A stretch of DNA of 64,000 nucleotides from contig CALBGI010000043.1 in NCBI GenBank assembly GCA_937893675.1, positions 1-64,000 of the forward strand, written 5' to 3'. A program made the position numbers and the translations under genes. The stretch is from an uncultured Blautia sp. GTDB taxonomy: Bacteria; Bacillota; Clostridia; Lachnospirales; Lachnospiraceae. This document shows positions 18,882 through 27,990 of this stretch, in pieces. Each line of letters opens with the position of its first letter. Within the stretch, counting starts at the first letter, position 1. The notes beneath the pieces are model-generated. The model was given only the letters and a program-made list of their open reading frames with translations, had not been told where the DNA came from and ran no database searches.

Positions 18882-20410
18882 TATTCAAACTTTTGATTGT
18901 AGACGATGAAGCCACCATGCGAAGGGGCATTGCCAATTATATGAACTGGGCTTCCATTGACTGCGAAGTGGCAGGCACTGCCAGCGACGGAGCAGAGGCC
19001 ATTGACTTTCTTTCCAGAACTTCCGTGGATGTGGTCATCACAGATATAAAAATGCCGGAGGCAGATGGTCTGGATGTTGCCCGCTATGTTTACGAAAATC
19101 ATCCTGACACAAAAGTGATTCTTCTTACCGGCTACGCAGACTTCTCCTATGCTCAGACAGCGATCCGCTATAATGTTTCCGCTTTTATCCTGAAGCCAAC
19201 TAACAAGAAAGCTCTTTTTGAGGCCGTACAGGACGCGCAGAAAGAGCTGCTCACCTCCCGCAGGCATTCCAGCCGCCTAAAAGAGGAAATGGCGTTTCTC
19301 AAAGACCAAACCCTGCAGGAGCTGACCGATCAGCCTCTTACCCCAGAGCTGATCGCACGCCTGAAAAAATACGAAATCGAGCTCAATTTTTACTATGTAG
19401 CTGCCTTTCAAGTCATTCCTATCTCAGATGATGTTGCATTCCTGAAAAATATCATTATCACAGAAAAACAAAATGCCTACTGCTATCGATACAATACTCT
19501 GATCGTATGTATCTATTTTGTGGAGGAAACACAAGCGCAGCTGCCCGACTCTGTTTTCGAAAATATCACCGACATCACAGATATTGCCAGGAATCTGCAT
19601 TCTCTGCAGACTGCCGCCGGAATCAGCAGTCTCCATGAGGGTGTCAGCCAATTCGGCTCTGCAGTCTCCGAGGCCATCTGCGCTCTGACCGCTAATTTCT
19701 ATTCGGAAAATAATATTGCACTTTTTTCTCCAACATTAAACAACGGCAATTCTGACTTGACCGCCGAGGATTCCATGTATCTGTTTCAATTTGAAAACAG
19801 CCTGAACAACCGGAATTTTCGGGAAGCGCAATCCATTTTATCCAGTATGTTCATGAAATTTAAGAGCAATTTTGTCCATTCCAGAGAAGTAAAAAATATT
19901 TGCGCCCAGATTTATTATATTTGCTGCAGAGTTCTCATAAAAAGAGAGTCCGAATCCATAAACAGCGATTTCCTTACCAAAATCCAGCAGGCTTCCGATA
20001 TTTTTGCTCTGGAAAATCAGACAGAAAAATTGCTCTGCAGCACACAGGAACATCTTTTGGGAACCTTTAGCGGACAAAATCGATTGGTCGACAGTGCCAT
20101 TGCCTACATTCATGCGCATCTTCGCGATAATCTTTCCTTGGAAACTCTAGCAGAACAGCTGCACATTTCCCCCTCCCACTTAAGCCGTACTTTTAAAAAA
20201 ACGCAGCAGCAGTCTCTCACCGAGTACATCAATAAGGCTCGCATTGAAAAAGCGCAGGAATATCTGTCCGATCCGGAAACACTCACCTACGAGGCTGCTC
20301 AGCTTGTCGGTTACAACGATGCCACCTATTTTTCTTCTATATTCAAAAAATATACTGGTGTCAGCCCCACCGATTACCGGCAAAATCTGAAAACTCCCTC
20401 CAAAGACTAA
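18878..20410 (+). CDS. Response regulator with AraC-type DNA-binding domain, YesN family
   Basis: 510 aa. The N-terminal receiver domain has acidic residues VDDE at about 8-11, the phosphoacceptor D56 in VITDIKMP and the conserved lysine in ILKPTNK. A middle region of about 250 residues has no clear motif. The C-terminal AraC/XylS domain (about 405-505) has LAEQLHISPSHLSRTFKK and the closing YFSSIFKKYTGVSPTDYR. It is translationally coupled to the kinase gene. The expected target is the divergent alpha-glucoside operon. Confidence 0.93.
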   Translation: MIFKLLIVDDEATMRRGIANYMNWASIDCEVAGTASDGAEAIDFLSRTSVDVVITDIKMPEADGLDVARYVYENHPDTKVILLTGYADFSYAQTAIRYNVSAFILKPTNKKALFEAVQDAQKELLTSRRHSSRLKEEMAFLKDQTLQELTDQPLTPELIARLKKYEIELNFYYVAAFQVIPISDDVAFLKNIIITEKQNAYCYRYNTLIVCIYFVEETQAQLPDSVFENITDITDIARNLHSLQTAAGISSLHEGVSQFGSAVSEAICALTANFYSENNIALFSPTLNNGNSDLTAEDSMYLFQFENSLNNRNFREAQSILSSMFMKFKSNFVHSREVKNICAQIYYICCRVLIKRESESINSDFLTKIQQASDIFALENQTEKLLCSTQEHLLGTFSGQNRLVDSAIAYIHAHLRDNLSLETLAEQLHISPSHLSRTFKKTQQQSLTEYINKARIEKAQEYLSDPETLTYEAAQLVGYNDATYFSSIFKKYTGVSPTDYRQNLKTPSKD

Positions 20411-20432
20411 GTGTCTCTGGAGGGAGTTTTTT
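20391..20432 (+). terminator. Rho-independent terminator of the yesM/yesN pair
   Basis: AAACTCCCTCCA (20391-20402) pairs with TGGAGGGAGTTT (20418-20429), followed by a T run. The left arm overlaps the end of the regulator gene, including its last codons. Confidence 0.85.
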
Positions 20433-20440
20433 ATTTTCTT

Positions 20441-22132
20441 CTATTTTTCTTTTTCCTCAATTGGGTCCTCCTTGGCAGGCTCCGGAACATTTTCCTCTGC
20501 ACCTGGCTCTGCTTTCACACTGCCCTCTGCCGTTCCGTCATCTCCTTCCACGGATACTACCTCGCAGGCCGGCTCGTCCTCATTATAGGCAATGGTGATG
20601 GTATCGCCCACATCATATTTCACGATTCCCAGAAAATCTGTGATCGGCACATCAAAGATCAGATCCTCGTGTTCTTCCAGCACAAGATAATAGTGGGTAT
20701 TTCCGTCAATGACGCCCTGGGCCATACGGCGGATTTCTCCTGTGATCTTCTTTGTGTTCTCGTCTGCCGCCGCAGCGCCGGTTCCTCTGATGAGCTTCAG
20801 ATAAGTTTCCTCGCATTCCGGCACCGTGTCCCCGATTGCCACGTTCTGATATTTCTGAATATTCACCATGGCATATTTCTTCACAAGTCCCGCATTGTCC
20901 TTCAGCGCCAGGAAATAGGTAGGCTCTCCGTGGATGTTGAGAAGCAGAGGGAAGGTTGCCTTGTACCCTAAGTTCTGCACCTGTCCTTCCGCGGACGCCA
21001 TGGCGGAATATTCCTCCGCGCCGGGAATTTCGTAATATTTTGTCTCCATGGTGCGCTGATTCATCAGGACAAAGCCCACGTTGGAGCGGTCGCCGCTGAC
21101 GGAGGTGACACCGGTGTAAACCCACACGTCATCGTTCATCGCCAGATAATTATAGCCGTCTGTTGTTTTGAGACAGCCCTTTTGTCCGAGCACACTGTTG
21201 AGAAAACCATTCACCAGGGTTCCGTGATAATCGTAAAGCTCAATGAGCAGATCTGCCGGATATACTCTGTCCACCCAGGTGGGACACTCTTCCACCGGGT
21301 AATCTACGCACTCGCCTGTCACTGCATTGCAGAGTACCACACGCCCGATGGTCTGTCCGCCAAAGAGGCCGATATTGAATTTTTTCACCGGACAGATCCA
21401 GTAAGGAACGCCTTCCTCGTCAATCTCAAAGCTCAGCTGGTCAAAAATATATGTAGGATATTTGAACCGCAGATGACGATAAATGTTCCTGTTGAAATAC
21501 TCGGATTCCGAATAGCGGATTCCTTCTGAGAGCTTCACAAGCTCGGTATTCTGAGTAGCCATGTCGATCGTGATATAGGCAGGAATTCCATCGCTCATGT
21601 TCGTCAGCCATTTGATGGGACTTGCGTACACCAGCGGCGTTACGCGCACCGGGCGCCCCTGATAATTGATCTGGGAATAAAGACTGCTCACCTCAAACTG
21701 GGAAACCATGTCCACCATGCTTCCCATCTTTCGATTGCCGAGAAGCTCTGCGGACTCCTTGTCCAAAAGCGGAATTTTGTCATAGCTTATCTGCTGAATA
21801 TCCTCTGTGAAATTTCCGGTCTCCGGCTCCATAAGCTTGTGATATTTCTTTGCGTTGATCACAGGGGAGGACAGAAGCGTTCCCACGCCGTACACAACGA
21901 CCACCAGAAGAACCACGCCGATTCCTATCTTCAGCACCTTATTTTGTTTGATCTCTTCCACCGTGTGTACGCGTCTCACACCGTAGAAAAACAGGATCAG
22001 CACCAGCACTGCGATCAAAAACATCCAGAAACCGCTGGCGTGGATGTTGATGGCCGGCAAGGTTACATAATAGTAAACCGCAGCCAGCACAAGCGCAGCC
22101 AGCACTGCCAGAATTTTGCCTTTTTTTCTCAT
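20441..22132 (-). CDS. Membrane protein of unknown function
   Basis: A 563-residue protein I do not recognise as an enzyme. Three hydrophobic segments lie near the N terminus (about residues 7-24, 34-52 and 68-88). A large, probably extracytoplasmic domain of about 430 residues follows; it has no obvious repeats or catalytic motif. The C-terminal 40 residues are acidic and rich in E, P and A, a disordered tail. Proteins of this layout are common in Lachnospiraceae, sometimes labelled as CvpA or Tat-signal proteins, but I see no twin-arginine motif here. RBS GAGAGGAG fits the ATG. It stands alone between terminators. Confidence 0.8.
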   Translation of the reverse strand: MRKKGKILAVLAALVLAAVYYYVTLPAINIHASGFWMFLIAVLVLILFFYGVRRVHTVEEIKQNKVLKIGIGVVLLVVVVYGVGTLLSSPVINAKKYHKLMEPETGNFTEDIQQISYDKIPLLDKESAELLGNRKMGSMVDMVSQFEVSSLYSQINYQGRPVRVTPLVYASPIKWLTNMSDGIPAYITIDMATQNTELVKLSEGIRYSESEYFNRNIYRHLRFKYPTYIFDQLSFEIDEEGVPYWICPVKKFNIGLFGGQTIGRVVLCNAVTGECVDYPVEECPTWVDRVYPADLLIELYDYHGTLVNGFLNSVLGQKGCLKTTDGYNYLAMNDDVWVYTGVTSVSGDRSNVGFVLMNQRTMETKYYEIPGAEEYSAMASAEGQVQNLGYKATFPLLLNIHGEPTYFLALKDNAGLVKKYAMVNIQKYQNVAIGDTVPECEETYLKLIRGTGAAAADENTKKITGEIRRMAQGVIDGNTHYYLVLEEHEDLIFDVPITDFLGIVKYDVGDTITIAYNEDEPACEVVSVEGDDGTAEGSVKAEPGAEENVPEPAKEDPIEEKEK

Positions 22133-22173
22133 AATACTCCTCTCTGCCGGGCTTCCGGCGCTAAAGCAGAATA

Positions 22174-22208
22174 AGGCAGAGTCCTCGCAAACCAGGAGTT
22201 CTCTGCCT
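22174..22208 (-). terminator. Hairpin terminator downstream of the EF-G gene
   Basis: AGGCAGAG (22174-22181 on plus) pairs with CTCTGCCT (22201-22208), with an inner TCCT/AGGA extension. It lies just after the EF-G-like stop codon. The following T tract is short. Confidence 0.55.
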
Positions 22209-22225
22209 CTCTTTATTCTTATATG

Positions 22226-24316
22226 TTATTCATCTGTGCCTTCCAGCTTGCTGGCTCTCGCCTCGATCTCCTTTGCCTGGATATCATTGGGAGCCTGCTC
22301 GTAGCGTGCAAATTCGTAGGAGAAATCACCGCTTCCGCCGGTCATGGAACGCAGATCTGTGGAATATCCGTAAATCTCCAGCTGCGGCACATCTGCCTCA
22401 ATAACAGTGTTGCCCGCATGATCCGGATTCATTCCGAGAACGCGGCCGCGGCGCTTGTTCAGATCGCCCATAACGTCGCCTGTGTACTGATCCGGAACCG
22501 TTACCTTCATGGAGACGATTGGCTCCAAAAGTACCGGTGAAGCATCCATAAAGCCTTTCTTGAACGCAAGGATCGTTGCCATCTTAAAGGCCATCTCAGA
22601 GGAATCTACCGGATGATAGGAGCCGTCATACAGAGTCGCCTTCACGCCCACTACCGGGTATGCAGCCAACGGTCCCTTGAGAACGCATTCCTGGAGACCT
22701 TTTTCCACTGCCGGGAAATAGTTCTTGGGAACTGCGCCGCCAACAACTACCTGTTCGAATACGTAGGGCGTCTCCAGATCGCCGGAGGGCTCAAAACGCA
22801 TCTTTACATGGCCGTACTGTCCGTGTCCGCCGGACTGTTTCTTATGCTTGCCTTCCACGTCGGAGTTCTTGCGGATCGTCTCGCGGAAAGGAACTCTGGG
22901 CTTGGAGAGCTCCACATCTACTTTGTAGCGTTCTTTCAGTTTGTTTACCACGATGTCCAGATGCTGGTCACCCATGCCGTAGATCAGGCTCTGACGGTTT
23001 GCGCCGTCGTTGACAACCCGGAGCGTCTTATCCTCGCTCATCATCTTGGACAGTGACTGGGAAATCTTATCCTCGTCACCTTTCTTCACTGCCTTAAATC
23101 TCTTGCAGGTATAAGGAACGGAAAGCACTGTCTTCGGATAGAGGATCGGACGCGCTTTCGTTGCAAGGCTGTCGCCGGTCTGTACGCTGTTAAGCTTTGC
23201 GATCGCTCCGATATCACCTGCATGAAGCTCGCTGACCTCAAGAGGCTTGGAGCCTTCCAGTACATAGAGCTTGTTCAGACGTTCTTCCACGCCCTGCTCT
23301 ACATTAAACAGCGTGTCATCAGATTTGATAACGCCGGAGCATACCTTAATGAGAGAATATTTGCCCAGGAACGGATCAACGATCGTCTTCCATACATAGG
23401 CGGATTTTGCCTTGGCAAAATCATAATTCGCCTCGTAGATCTCGTTGGTCTTCTGCTCAATACCGTTGCAGGAGCGCTTATCCGGGCTGGGGAAATAGCC
23501 GCAGATGTCATCCAGAAGATTGGCCGCGCCGCGCAGATTAACGGGGGAACCCATGCACACAGGAACAATGCCGCACTCCTGTACATTGGTTGCAAGAGCC
23601 GCGGAAACCTCAGCTACAGAGAATTCATCTCCCTCAAAATAGCGGTCCATGAACTCTTCGCTGGTCTCAGCCACGGACTCCATGAGGATCTCATGATATT
23701 TGTCCAGGTATTCATTCAGGTATTCCGGAATCGGGCATTCTTCTTTTTTGCCTCTGTCAATGTATTTTCTTCCGGCCTGTTTTACAACGTTTACGTAGCC
23801 CACAAACTTGCCGTCCTCACGGATGGGGAAGTGAATGGGGGCAATCTTTTTGCCGTAAAGCTCTGTGAGCTCTTCCACAACCTTGCGGTAGCTGACATCA
23901 TCCATATCCATGTCTGTTACAAAGATCATGCGGGGAAGTTTATATTTCTCACAAAGATTCCATGCCTTCTGCGTGCCGACCTGTACGCCAGCCTTGCCGG
24001 ATACCACGATGATCGCTGCATCCGCTGCACCTGCCGCCTCTTCTACTTCGCCCACAAAGTCGAAATATCCGGGAGTATCCAGCACATTTACCTTCATGTT
24101 GTTCCACTCCATGGGAATCATTGCTGTGGAGATAGAAAACTTTCTCTTGATTTCTTCTTTGTCGAAATCGCTGACGGTATTTCCGTCCTCAACCTTGCCC
24201 AAACGGCTGGTCATACCTGCCAAATATGCCATCGCCTCTGCCAGGCTTGTTTTACCGGCTCCGCCGTGGCCCAACAGGACTACATTTCGAATTCGGTCAG
24301 TTCTAAAAACGTCCAT
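22226..24316 (-). CDS. fusA2: Elongation factor G-like GTPase (EF-G paralog)
   Basis: A 696-residue translational GTPase with the five-domain layout of EF-G. The P-loop is GHGGAGKT (residues 16-23), unlike the AHIDAGKT of canonical EF-G. Switch II reads DTPGYFDF rather than DTPGHVDF, and the NKxD region reads VTDMDMDD. These changes place it in the EF-G-like (FusA2-type) paralog group, not the main elongation factor, which would be near rpsL/rpsG. The exact role of this group is not settled; proposed roles include ribosome recycling or translocation under special conditions. RBS GGGAGG precedes the ATG. Confidence 0.88.
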   Translation of the reverse strand: MDVFRTDRIRNVVLLGHGGAGKTSLAEAMAYLAGMTSRLGKVEDGNTVSDFDKEEIKRKFSISTAMIPMEWNNMKVNVLDTPGYFDFVGEVEEAAGAADAAIIVVSGKAGVQVGTQKAWNLCEKYKLPRMIFVTDMDMDDVSYRKVVEELTELYGKKIAPIHFPIREDGKFVGYVNVVKQAGRKYIDRGKKEECPIPEYLNEYLDKYHEILMESVAETSEEFMDRYFEGDEFSVAEVSAALATNVQECGIVPVCMGSPVNLRGAANLLDDICGYFPSPDKRSCNGIEQKTNEIYEANYDFAKAKSAYVWKTIVDPFLGKYSLIKVCSGVIKSDDTLFNVEQGVEERLNKLYVLEGSKPLEVSELHAGDIGAIAKLNSVQTGDSLATKARPILYPKTVLSVPYTCKRFKAVKKGDEDKISQSLSKMMSEDKTLRVVNDGANRQSLIYGMGDQHLDIVVNKLKERYKVDVELSKPRVPFRETIRKNSDVEGKHKKQSGGHGQYGHVKMRFEPSGDLETPYVFEQVVVGGAVPKNYFPAVEKGLQECVLKGPLAAYPVVGVKATLYDGSYHPVDSSEMAFKMATILAFKKGFMDASPVLLEPIVSMKVTVPDQYTGDVMGDLNKRRGRVLGMNPDHAGNTVIEADVPQLEIYGYSTDLRSMTGGSGDFSYEFARYEQAPNDIQAKEIEARASKLEGTDE

Positions 24317-24448
24317 ATGTAATACCTCCCTGTTTGTCTGATATGTTCATATTCTACTAAAATTTCTTGTTAATTTCAAGCATTTTATAGAATTTCAACA
24401 ACTTTTTTTCAAATTTCTTTCGGCATTCTTTGTTATTTTCGCCGATAA

Positions 24449-24477
24449 TTGACTTTTTTTGCACAATCTTTTACAAT
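24449..24477 (+). promoter_or_regulatory. Promoter of tyrA-aroA
   Basis: TTGACT (24449-24454), a 17-base spacer and TACAAT (24472-24477), about 70 bases ahead of the tyrA start codon. Confidence 0.55.
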
Positions 24478-24549
24478 AAAGGACAGTTATTATATAATAT
24501 GATCACAGTGTCATATGAAGAATCTAATCGGGAAAGGACTGCAAAATAC

Positions 24550-25638
24550 ATGAAAACCATCGGTTTCATCGGACTCGGGCTCATCGGCGGCTCCATTGCC
24601 AAAGCCGTGCGCAAATTTCACCCGGACGCACACCTTCTGGCCTGCGACTTAAACCGGGACTCTCTGGCCGAAGCGCTGAGTTCCAACGTCATAGACGGCA
24701 TCTGTGAGGAAAAAGACGAGCGTTTCAGAAACTGTGACTATATTTTTCTCTGCGCCCCTGTGGAGCATAATCTGAAGGCGCTTGAAATGCTCAAGGATAT
24801 CATCAGCCCTTCCTGCATTCTCACAGATGCAGGAAGCGTCAAGGGCATTATCCATGACGAGGTGGAGCGCCTTGGCCTCTCCTCTCATTTTATCGGCGGC
24901 CATCCTATGGCCGGCTCGGAAAAAAGCGGCTACGCCTTTTCCAGCGAACGTCTCCTGGAAAACGCCTACTACATCCTGACACCCGGAGGCGCTTCCCTCC
25001 AAAAGATCGGAGAGTTCACCGAGTTTATCTCTTCTCTGGGTGCGGTTCCCATGGTGCTTACCGCGGCGGAGCATGATTTTATCACCGCCGGCGTCAGCCA
25101 CCTGCCGCATATCATTGCTTCCACACTGGTCAATCTCGTAAGCTTTCTGGACAATGATGCCCATTACATGAAAACCATCGCTGCCGGAGGTTTCCGCGAC
25201 ATCACAAGGATCGCCTCCTCTTCTCCGGAAATGTGGCAGCAGATCTGCCTGGAAAACAGAGAAAACATCTCCAATGTACTGGACGATTATATCCGGCTTC
25301 TGATCCAGGTGCGCTGCTCTGTGGACAACGGGGAGGCGGAGCAGCTTTACCAGATGTTCGCAAACTCCAAAGACTACCGCGACTCCATTGACGTTGCAGA
25401 CAACGGACTGATCCGCAAATCTCATGTGCTGTATCTGGATATCGCTGACGAGGCCGGCGGGATCGCCACCATTGCCACCATTCTTGCCATGGACAAAATC
25501 AGCATCAAAAATATCGGTATCATCCACAACCGGGAATTTGAAGAGGGTGTGCTGAAGATTGAATTCTATGAGGAAGAATCCCTGGAGCGGGGTGCAGCGC
25601 TTCTTCGCAAACGAAATTATGTGATACACGAACGGTAG
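24550..25638 (+). CDS. tyrA: Prephenate dehydrogenase
   Basis: Oxidative decarboxylation of prephenate to 4-hydroxyphenylpyruvate in tyrosine synthesis, NAD-dependent. The Rossmann motif GLGLIGGS starts at residue 8, and the substrate-site block GGHPMAGSEKSG follows. The last 70 residues form an ACT regulatory domain (LYLDIADEAGGIATIATIL), so tyrosine feedback is likely. The start at 24550 puts the Rossmann strand at residue 4 and gives 362 aa; longer in-frame starts add an implausible tail. It is followed after 11 bases by aroA, making a two-gene aromatic amino acid operon. Confidence 0.94.
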   Translation: MKTIGFIGLGLIGGSIAKAVRKFHPDAHLLACDLNRDSLAEALSSNVIDGICEEKDERFRNCDYIFLCAPVEHNLKALEMLKDIISPSCILTDAGSVKGIIHDEVERLGLSSHFIGGHPMAGSEKSGYAFSSERLLENAYYILTPGGASLQKIGEFTEFISSLGAVPMVLTAAEHDFITAGVSHLPHIIASTLVNLVSFLDNDAHYMKTIAAGGFRDITRIASSSPEMWQQICLENRENISNVLDDYIRLLIQVRCSVDNGEAEQLYQMFANSKDYRDSIDVADNGLIRKSHVLYLDIADEAGGIATIATILAMDKISIKNIGIIHNREFEEGVLKIEFYEEESLERGAALLRKRNYVIHER

Positions 25639-25649
25639 GTACAAACGCT

Positions 25650-26924
25650 ATGGAAATAAAAAAATTCAGCCGTCTTTCGGGAGAGCTTACGATTCCCGGA
25701 GACAAATCCATCTCCCACCGGGCAGTCATGTTCGGCGCCCTCGCCCGGGGAACTACAAAAATCACTCATTTTTTGGAGGGTGCTGATTGTCTCTCCACCA
25801 TTGAATGCTTCCGGAATATGGGGATTGAAATAGAAAAATGCGCCGATGAGGTGCTTGTACACGGCAAGGGGCTGCATGGCCTTTCTGCGCCGAAAAGCAT
25901 CCTGGATACCGGCAACAGCGGTACCACAACCCGGCTCATCTCCGGCATTCTGGCAGGACAGGACTTTACCTGCATCCTCAACGGGGACGCTTCGATCCAG
26001 TCCCGCCCCATGAAGCGGATCATGACGCCCCTGCGTTCCATGGGTGCGGACATTACAAGCCTCCGGGACAACGACTGTGCGCCTCTTCGCATCTGCGGCC
26101 GTCCGCTGCACGCGGTTCACTACGATTCGCCTGTGGCTTCTGCTCAGGTAAAATCCTGTGTGCTCCTGGCCGGTATGTATGCGGACGGCATCACCAGCGT
26201 AACGGAGCCTGTCCTTTCCAGAGACCACACCGAGCGCATGCTGGCCTCTTTTGGAGCCAGGATCACTTCCGAAAACACCACCGCTTCCATTGCGCCGGAA
26301 CCGCATCTTACGGCCCGGGAGATTTTGGTGCCGGGAGATATCTCCTCTGCCGCTTACTTTATTGCAGCAGGGCTTCTCACCCCCAACAGCGAAATCCTCC
26401 TGAAAAATGTAGGCATCAATCCCACCCGGGACGGTATCCTTCGCGCCTGTCAGGCCATGGGAGCGGACATCACTCTTCTGAACGCGGACTATGAGGGAGA
26501 ACCCACCGCCGACCTGCTCATCCGCTCCTCAGCCCTTCACGGAACCGAAATCGGCGGCGCACGGATCCCCACCCTCATTGACGAGATTCCCATGCTCGCC
26601 GTCATGGCGGCTTTTGCAGAGGGAACCACCGTCATCCGGGATGCTCAGGAGCTGAAAGTCAAAGAATCCAACCGCATTGACACGGTCGTGGACAACCTTT
26701 CCCGCATGGGTGCGGATGTGGAAGCCACTGAGGACGGTATGATCATCCACGGCGGCAAACCGCTTCACGGTGCAAAAATTGACGCACATGCAGACCACCG
26801 CATCGCCATGTCTTTCGCTGTGGCAGGAGGTCTGTGCGACGGACCGCTCACGATCACGGACGGAGAATGCGTGAAGATTTCCTATCCGGAGTTTTATAAA
26901 GATTTATATGGTTTCCTGCAATAA
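25650..26924 (+). CDS. aroA: 3-phosphoshikimate 1-carboxyvinyltransferase (EPSP synthase)
   Basis: Transfers enolpyruvyl from PEP to shikimate 3-phosphate in the shikimate pathway. It is 424 aa, the normal length. Motifs visible are GDKSISHRAVM near the N terminus, LDTGNSGTTTRL, QVKSCVLLAG, the KESNRID block and the C-terminal DHRIAMSF. Its position after tyrA supports a tyrosine/aromatic operon. It is cytoplasmic and I see nothing unusual in it. Confidence 0.97.
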   Translation: MEIKKFSRLSGELTIPGDKSISHRAVMFGALARGTTKITHFLEGADCLSTIECFRNMGIEIEKCADEVLVHGKGLHGLSAPKSILDTGNSGTTTRLISGILAGQDFTCILNGDASIQSRPMKRIMTPLRSMGADITSLRDNDCAPLRICGRPLHAVHYDSPVASAQVKSCVLLAGMYADGITSVTEPVLSRDHTERMLASFGARITSENTTASIAPEPHLTAREILVPGDISSAAYFIAAGLLTPNSEILLKNVGINPTRDGILRACQAMGADITLLNADYEGEPTADLLIRSSALHGTEIGGARIPTLIDEIPMLAVMAAFAEGTTVIRDAQELKVKESNRIDTVVDNLSRMGADVEATEDGMIIHGGKPLHGAKIDAHADHRIAMSFAVAGGLCDGPLTITDGECVKISYPEFYKDLYGFLQ

Positions 26925-26928
26925 AAAC

Positions 26929-26948
26929 GCTCCCGGGCATCCGGGAGC
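26929..26948. terminator. Terminator between convergent aroA and nfo
   Basis: GCTCCCGG (26929-26936) pairs with CCGGGAGC (26941-26948) around a four-base loop. There is an A run before it and only weak T tracts after it, so it may work mainly for the minus-strand gene. Confidence 0.6.
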
Positions 26949-26964
26949 CAGCTTTCACTAAAAA

Positions 26965-27807
26965 TTATTGATTTCTGTTATCATATGCTTTTCGGAGCAT
27001 TGCGATCTCCCGTGTCCATCCTTCGTCATCATTTGGCGTCTCCAAAATAAAGGGGATTCCCTCCAGCGCAGGATGGCACACCACCCGGCCAAGAGCCTCA
27101 AATCCAATCTTCCCCTCACCGATTTTTGCATGGCGGTCCTTATGGCTGCCAAGATCATTCATACTGTCATTGAGATGGACAGCCTTCAGATTGGCAAGCC
27201 CAATGACGCTGTCAAACTCGTGCAGAACACCGTCCAGGTTATTCACAATATCATAACCGCCGTCCCATACATGACAGGTATCCAGACAAACTCCCAGCTT
27301 GTCTCTTTTTTCTACCTTATCCATGATGGACCGGATCTCCTCAAAGGTCGCTCCCATTTCCGAGCCCTTTCCCGCCATGGTTTCCAAAAGCACGGTCGTG
27401 CTTTGCTCCTCTGTGAGCACCTGGTTCAAAATTTCCGCGATTTTCTCAATGCCCACATCCTTCCCCTGTCCCACATGGCTTCCCGGATGAAAGTTGTAGT
27501 AATTTCCCGGTGTCAGCTCCAGACGTCTCAGATCATCCGCGAAGGTCTCCCTTGCAAACTCCCGCAGATTCTCCTTGGCTGCACATGCGTTCAAGGTATA
27601 CGGCGCATGGGCTACCAGCTTTCCAAAGCCGTGCTCTTTTGCCAGTGTCAAAAATTTCTCCACGTCAGCGGGATTGATCTCTTTTGCCTTTCCTCCTCTT
27701 GGATTTCTGGTAAAAAACGCAAAGGTGTTTCCCCCGTTTTGCAGCATCTGCCGTCCCATGGCTTCATAGCCCTTGGAAGAAGTGGTATGGTTTCCAATAT
27801 ATAACAT
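26965..27807 (-). CDS. nfo: Deoxyribonuclease IV (AP endonuclease)
   Basis: Zinc-dependent endonuclease IV of base-excision repair, which cleaves 5' of abasic sites. It is 280 aa from the ATG at 27807 (RBS AAAGGAGAG). The TIM-barrel metal-binding motifs are typical: [46 protein letters not shown] and [10 protein letters not shown]. Single gene, housekeeping. Confidence 0.96.
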   Translation of the reverse strand: MLYIGNHTTSSKGYEAMGRQMLQNGGNTFAFFTRNPRGGKAKEINPADVEKFLTLAKEHGFGKLVAHAPYTLNACAAKENLREFARETFADDLRRLELTPGNYYNFHPGSHVGQGKDVGIEKIAEILNQVLTEEQSTTVLLETMAGKGSEMGATFEEIRSIMDKVEKRDKLGVCLDTCHVWDGGYDIVNNLDGVLHEFDSVIGLANLKAVHLNDSMNDLGSHKDRHAKIGEGKIGFEALGRVVCHPALEGIPFILETPNDDEGWTREIAMLRKAYDNRNQ

Positions 27808-27930
27808 CAAATCTCTCCTTTTACACAGCAGCAGCGCGCGCCGCCGCCAAAATTATTCACAGGATACATTTTACCCTGATTTTCTCCAAAAATAAATGAC
27901 AAATTTCATCTTTTTCCCCGCAATGAGTTA

Positions 27931-27959
27931 TTGACGAACCGGGTAAAACTTTTTATACT
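27931..27959 (+). promoter_or_regulatory. Promoter of the NSS transporter and CapA genes
   Basis: TTGACG (27931-27936), a 17-base spacer and TATACT (27954-27959), about 30 bases upstream of the start codon. Confidence 0.6.
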
Positions 27960-27990
27960 GGAATGTGAAATTTTGAGGGAGGAAATGAAA

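Noticed and set aside
22226..24316. Tetracycline resistance ribosomal protection protein (TetM-like)
   Set aside because: The domain layout and switch sequences fit EF-G-like paralogs. The C-terminal tail needed for drug release is not seen, and there is no mobile context.
24430..24549. N-terminal 40-residue extension of prephenate dehydrogenase
   Set aside because: It covers the promoter elements and has no RBS; the ATG at 24550 starts right at the Rossmann fold.
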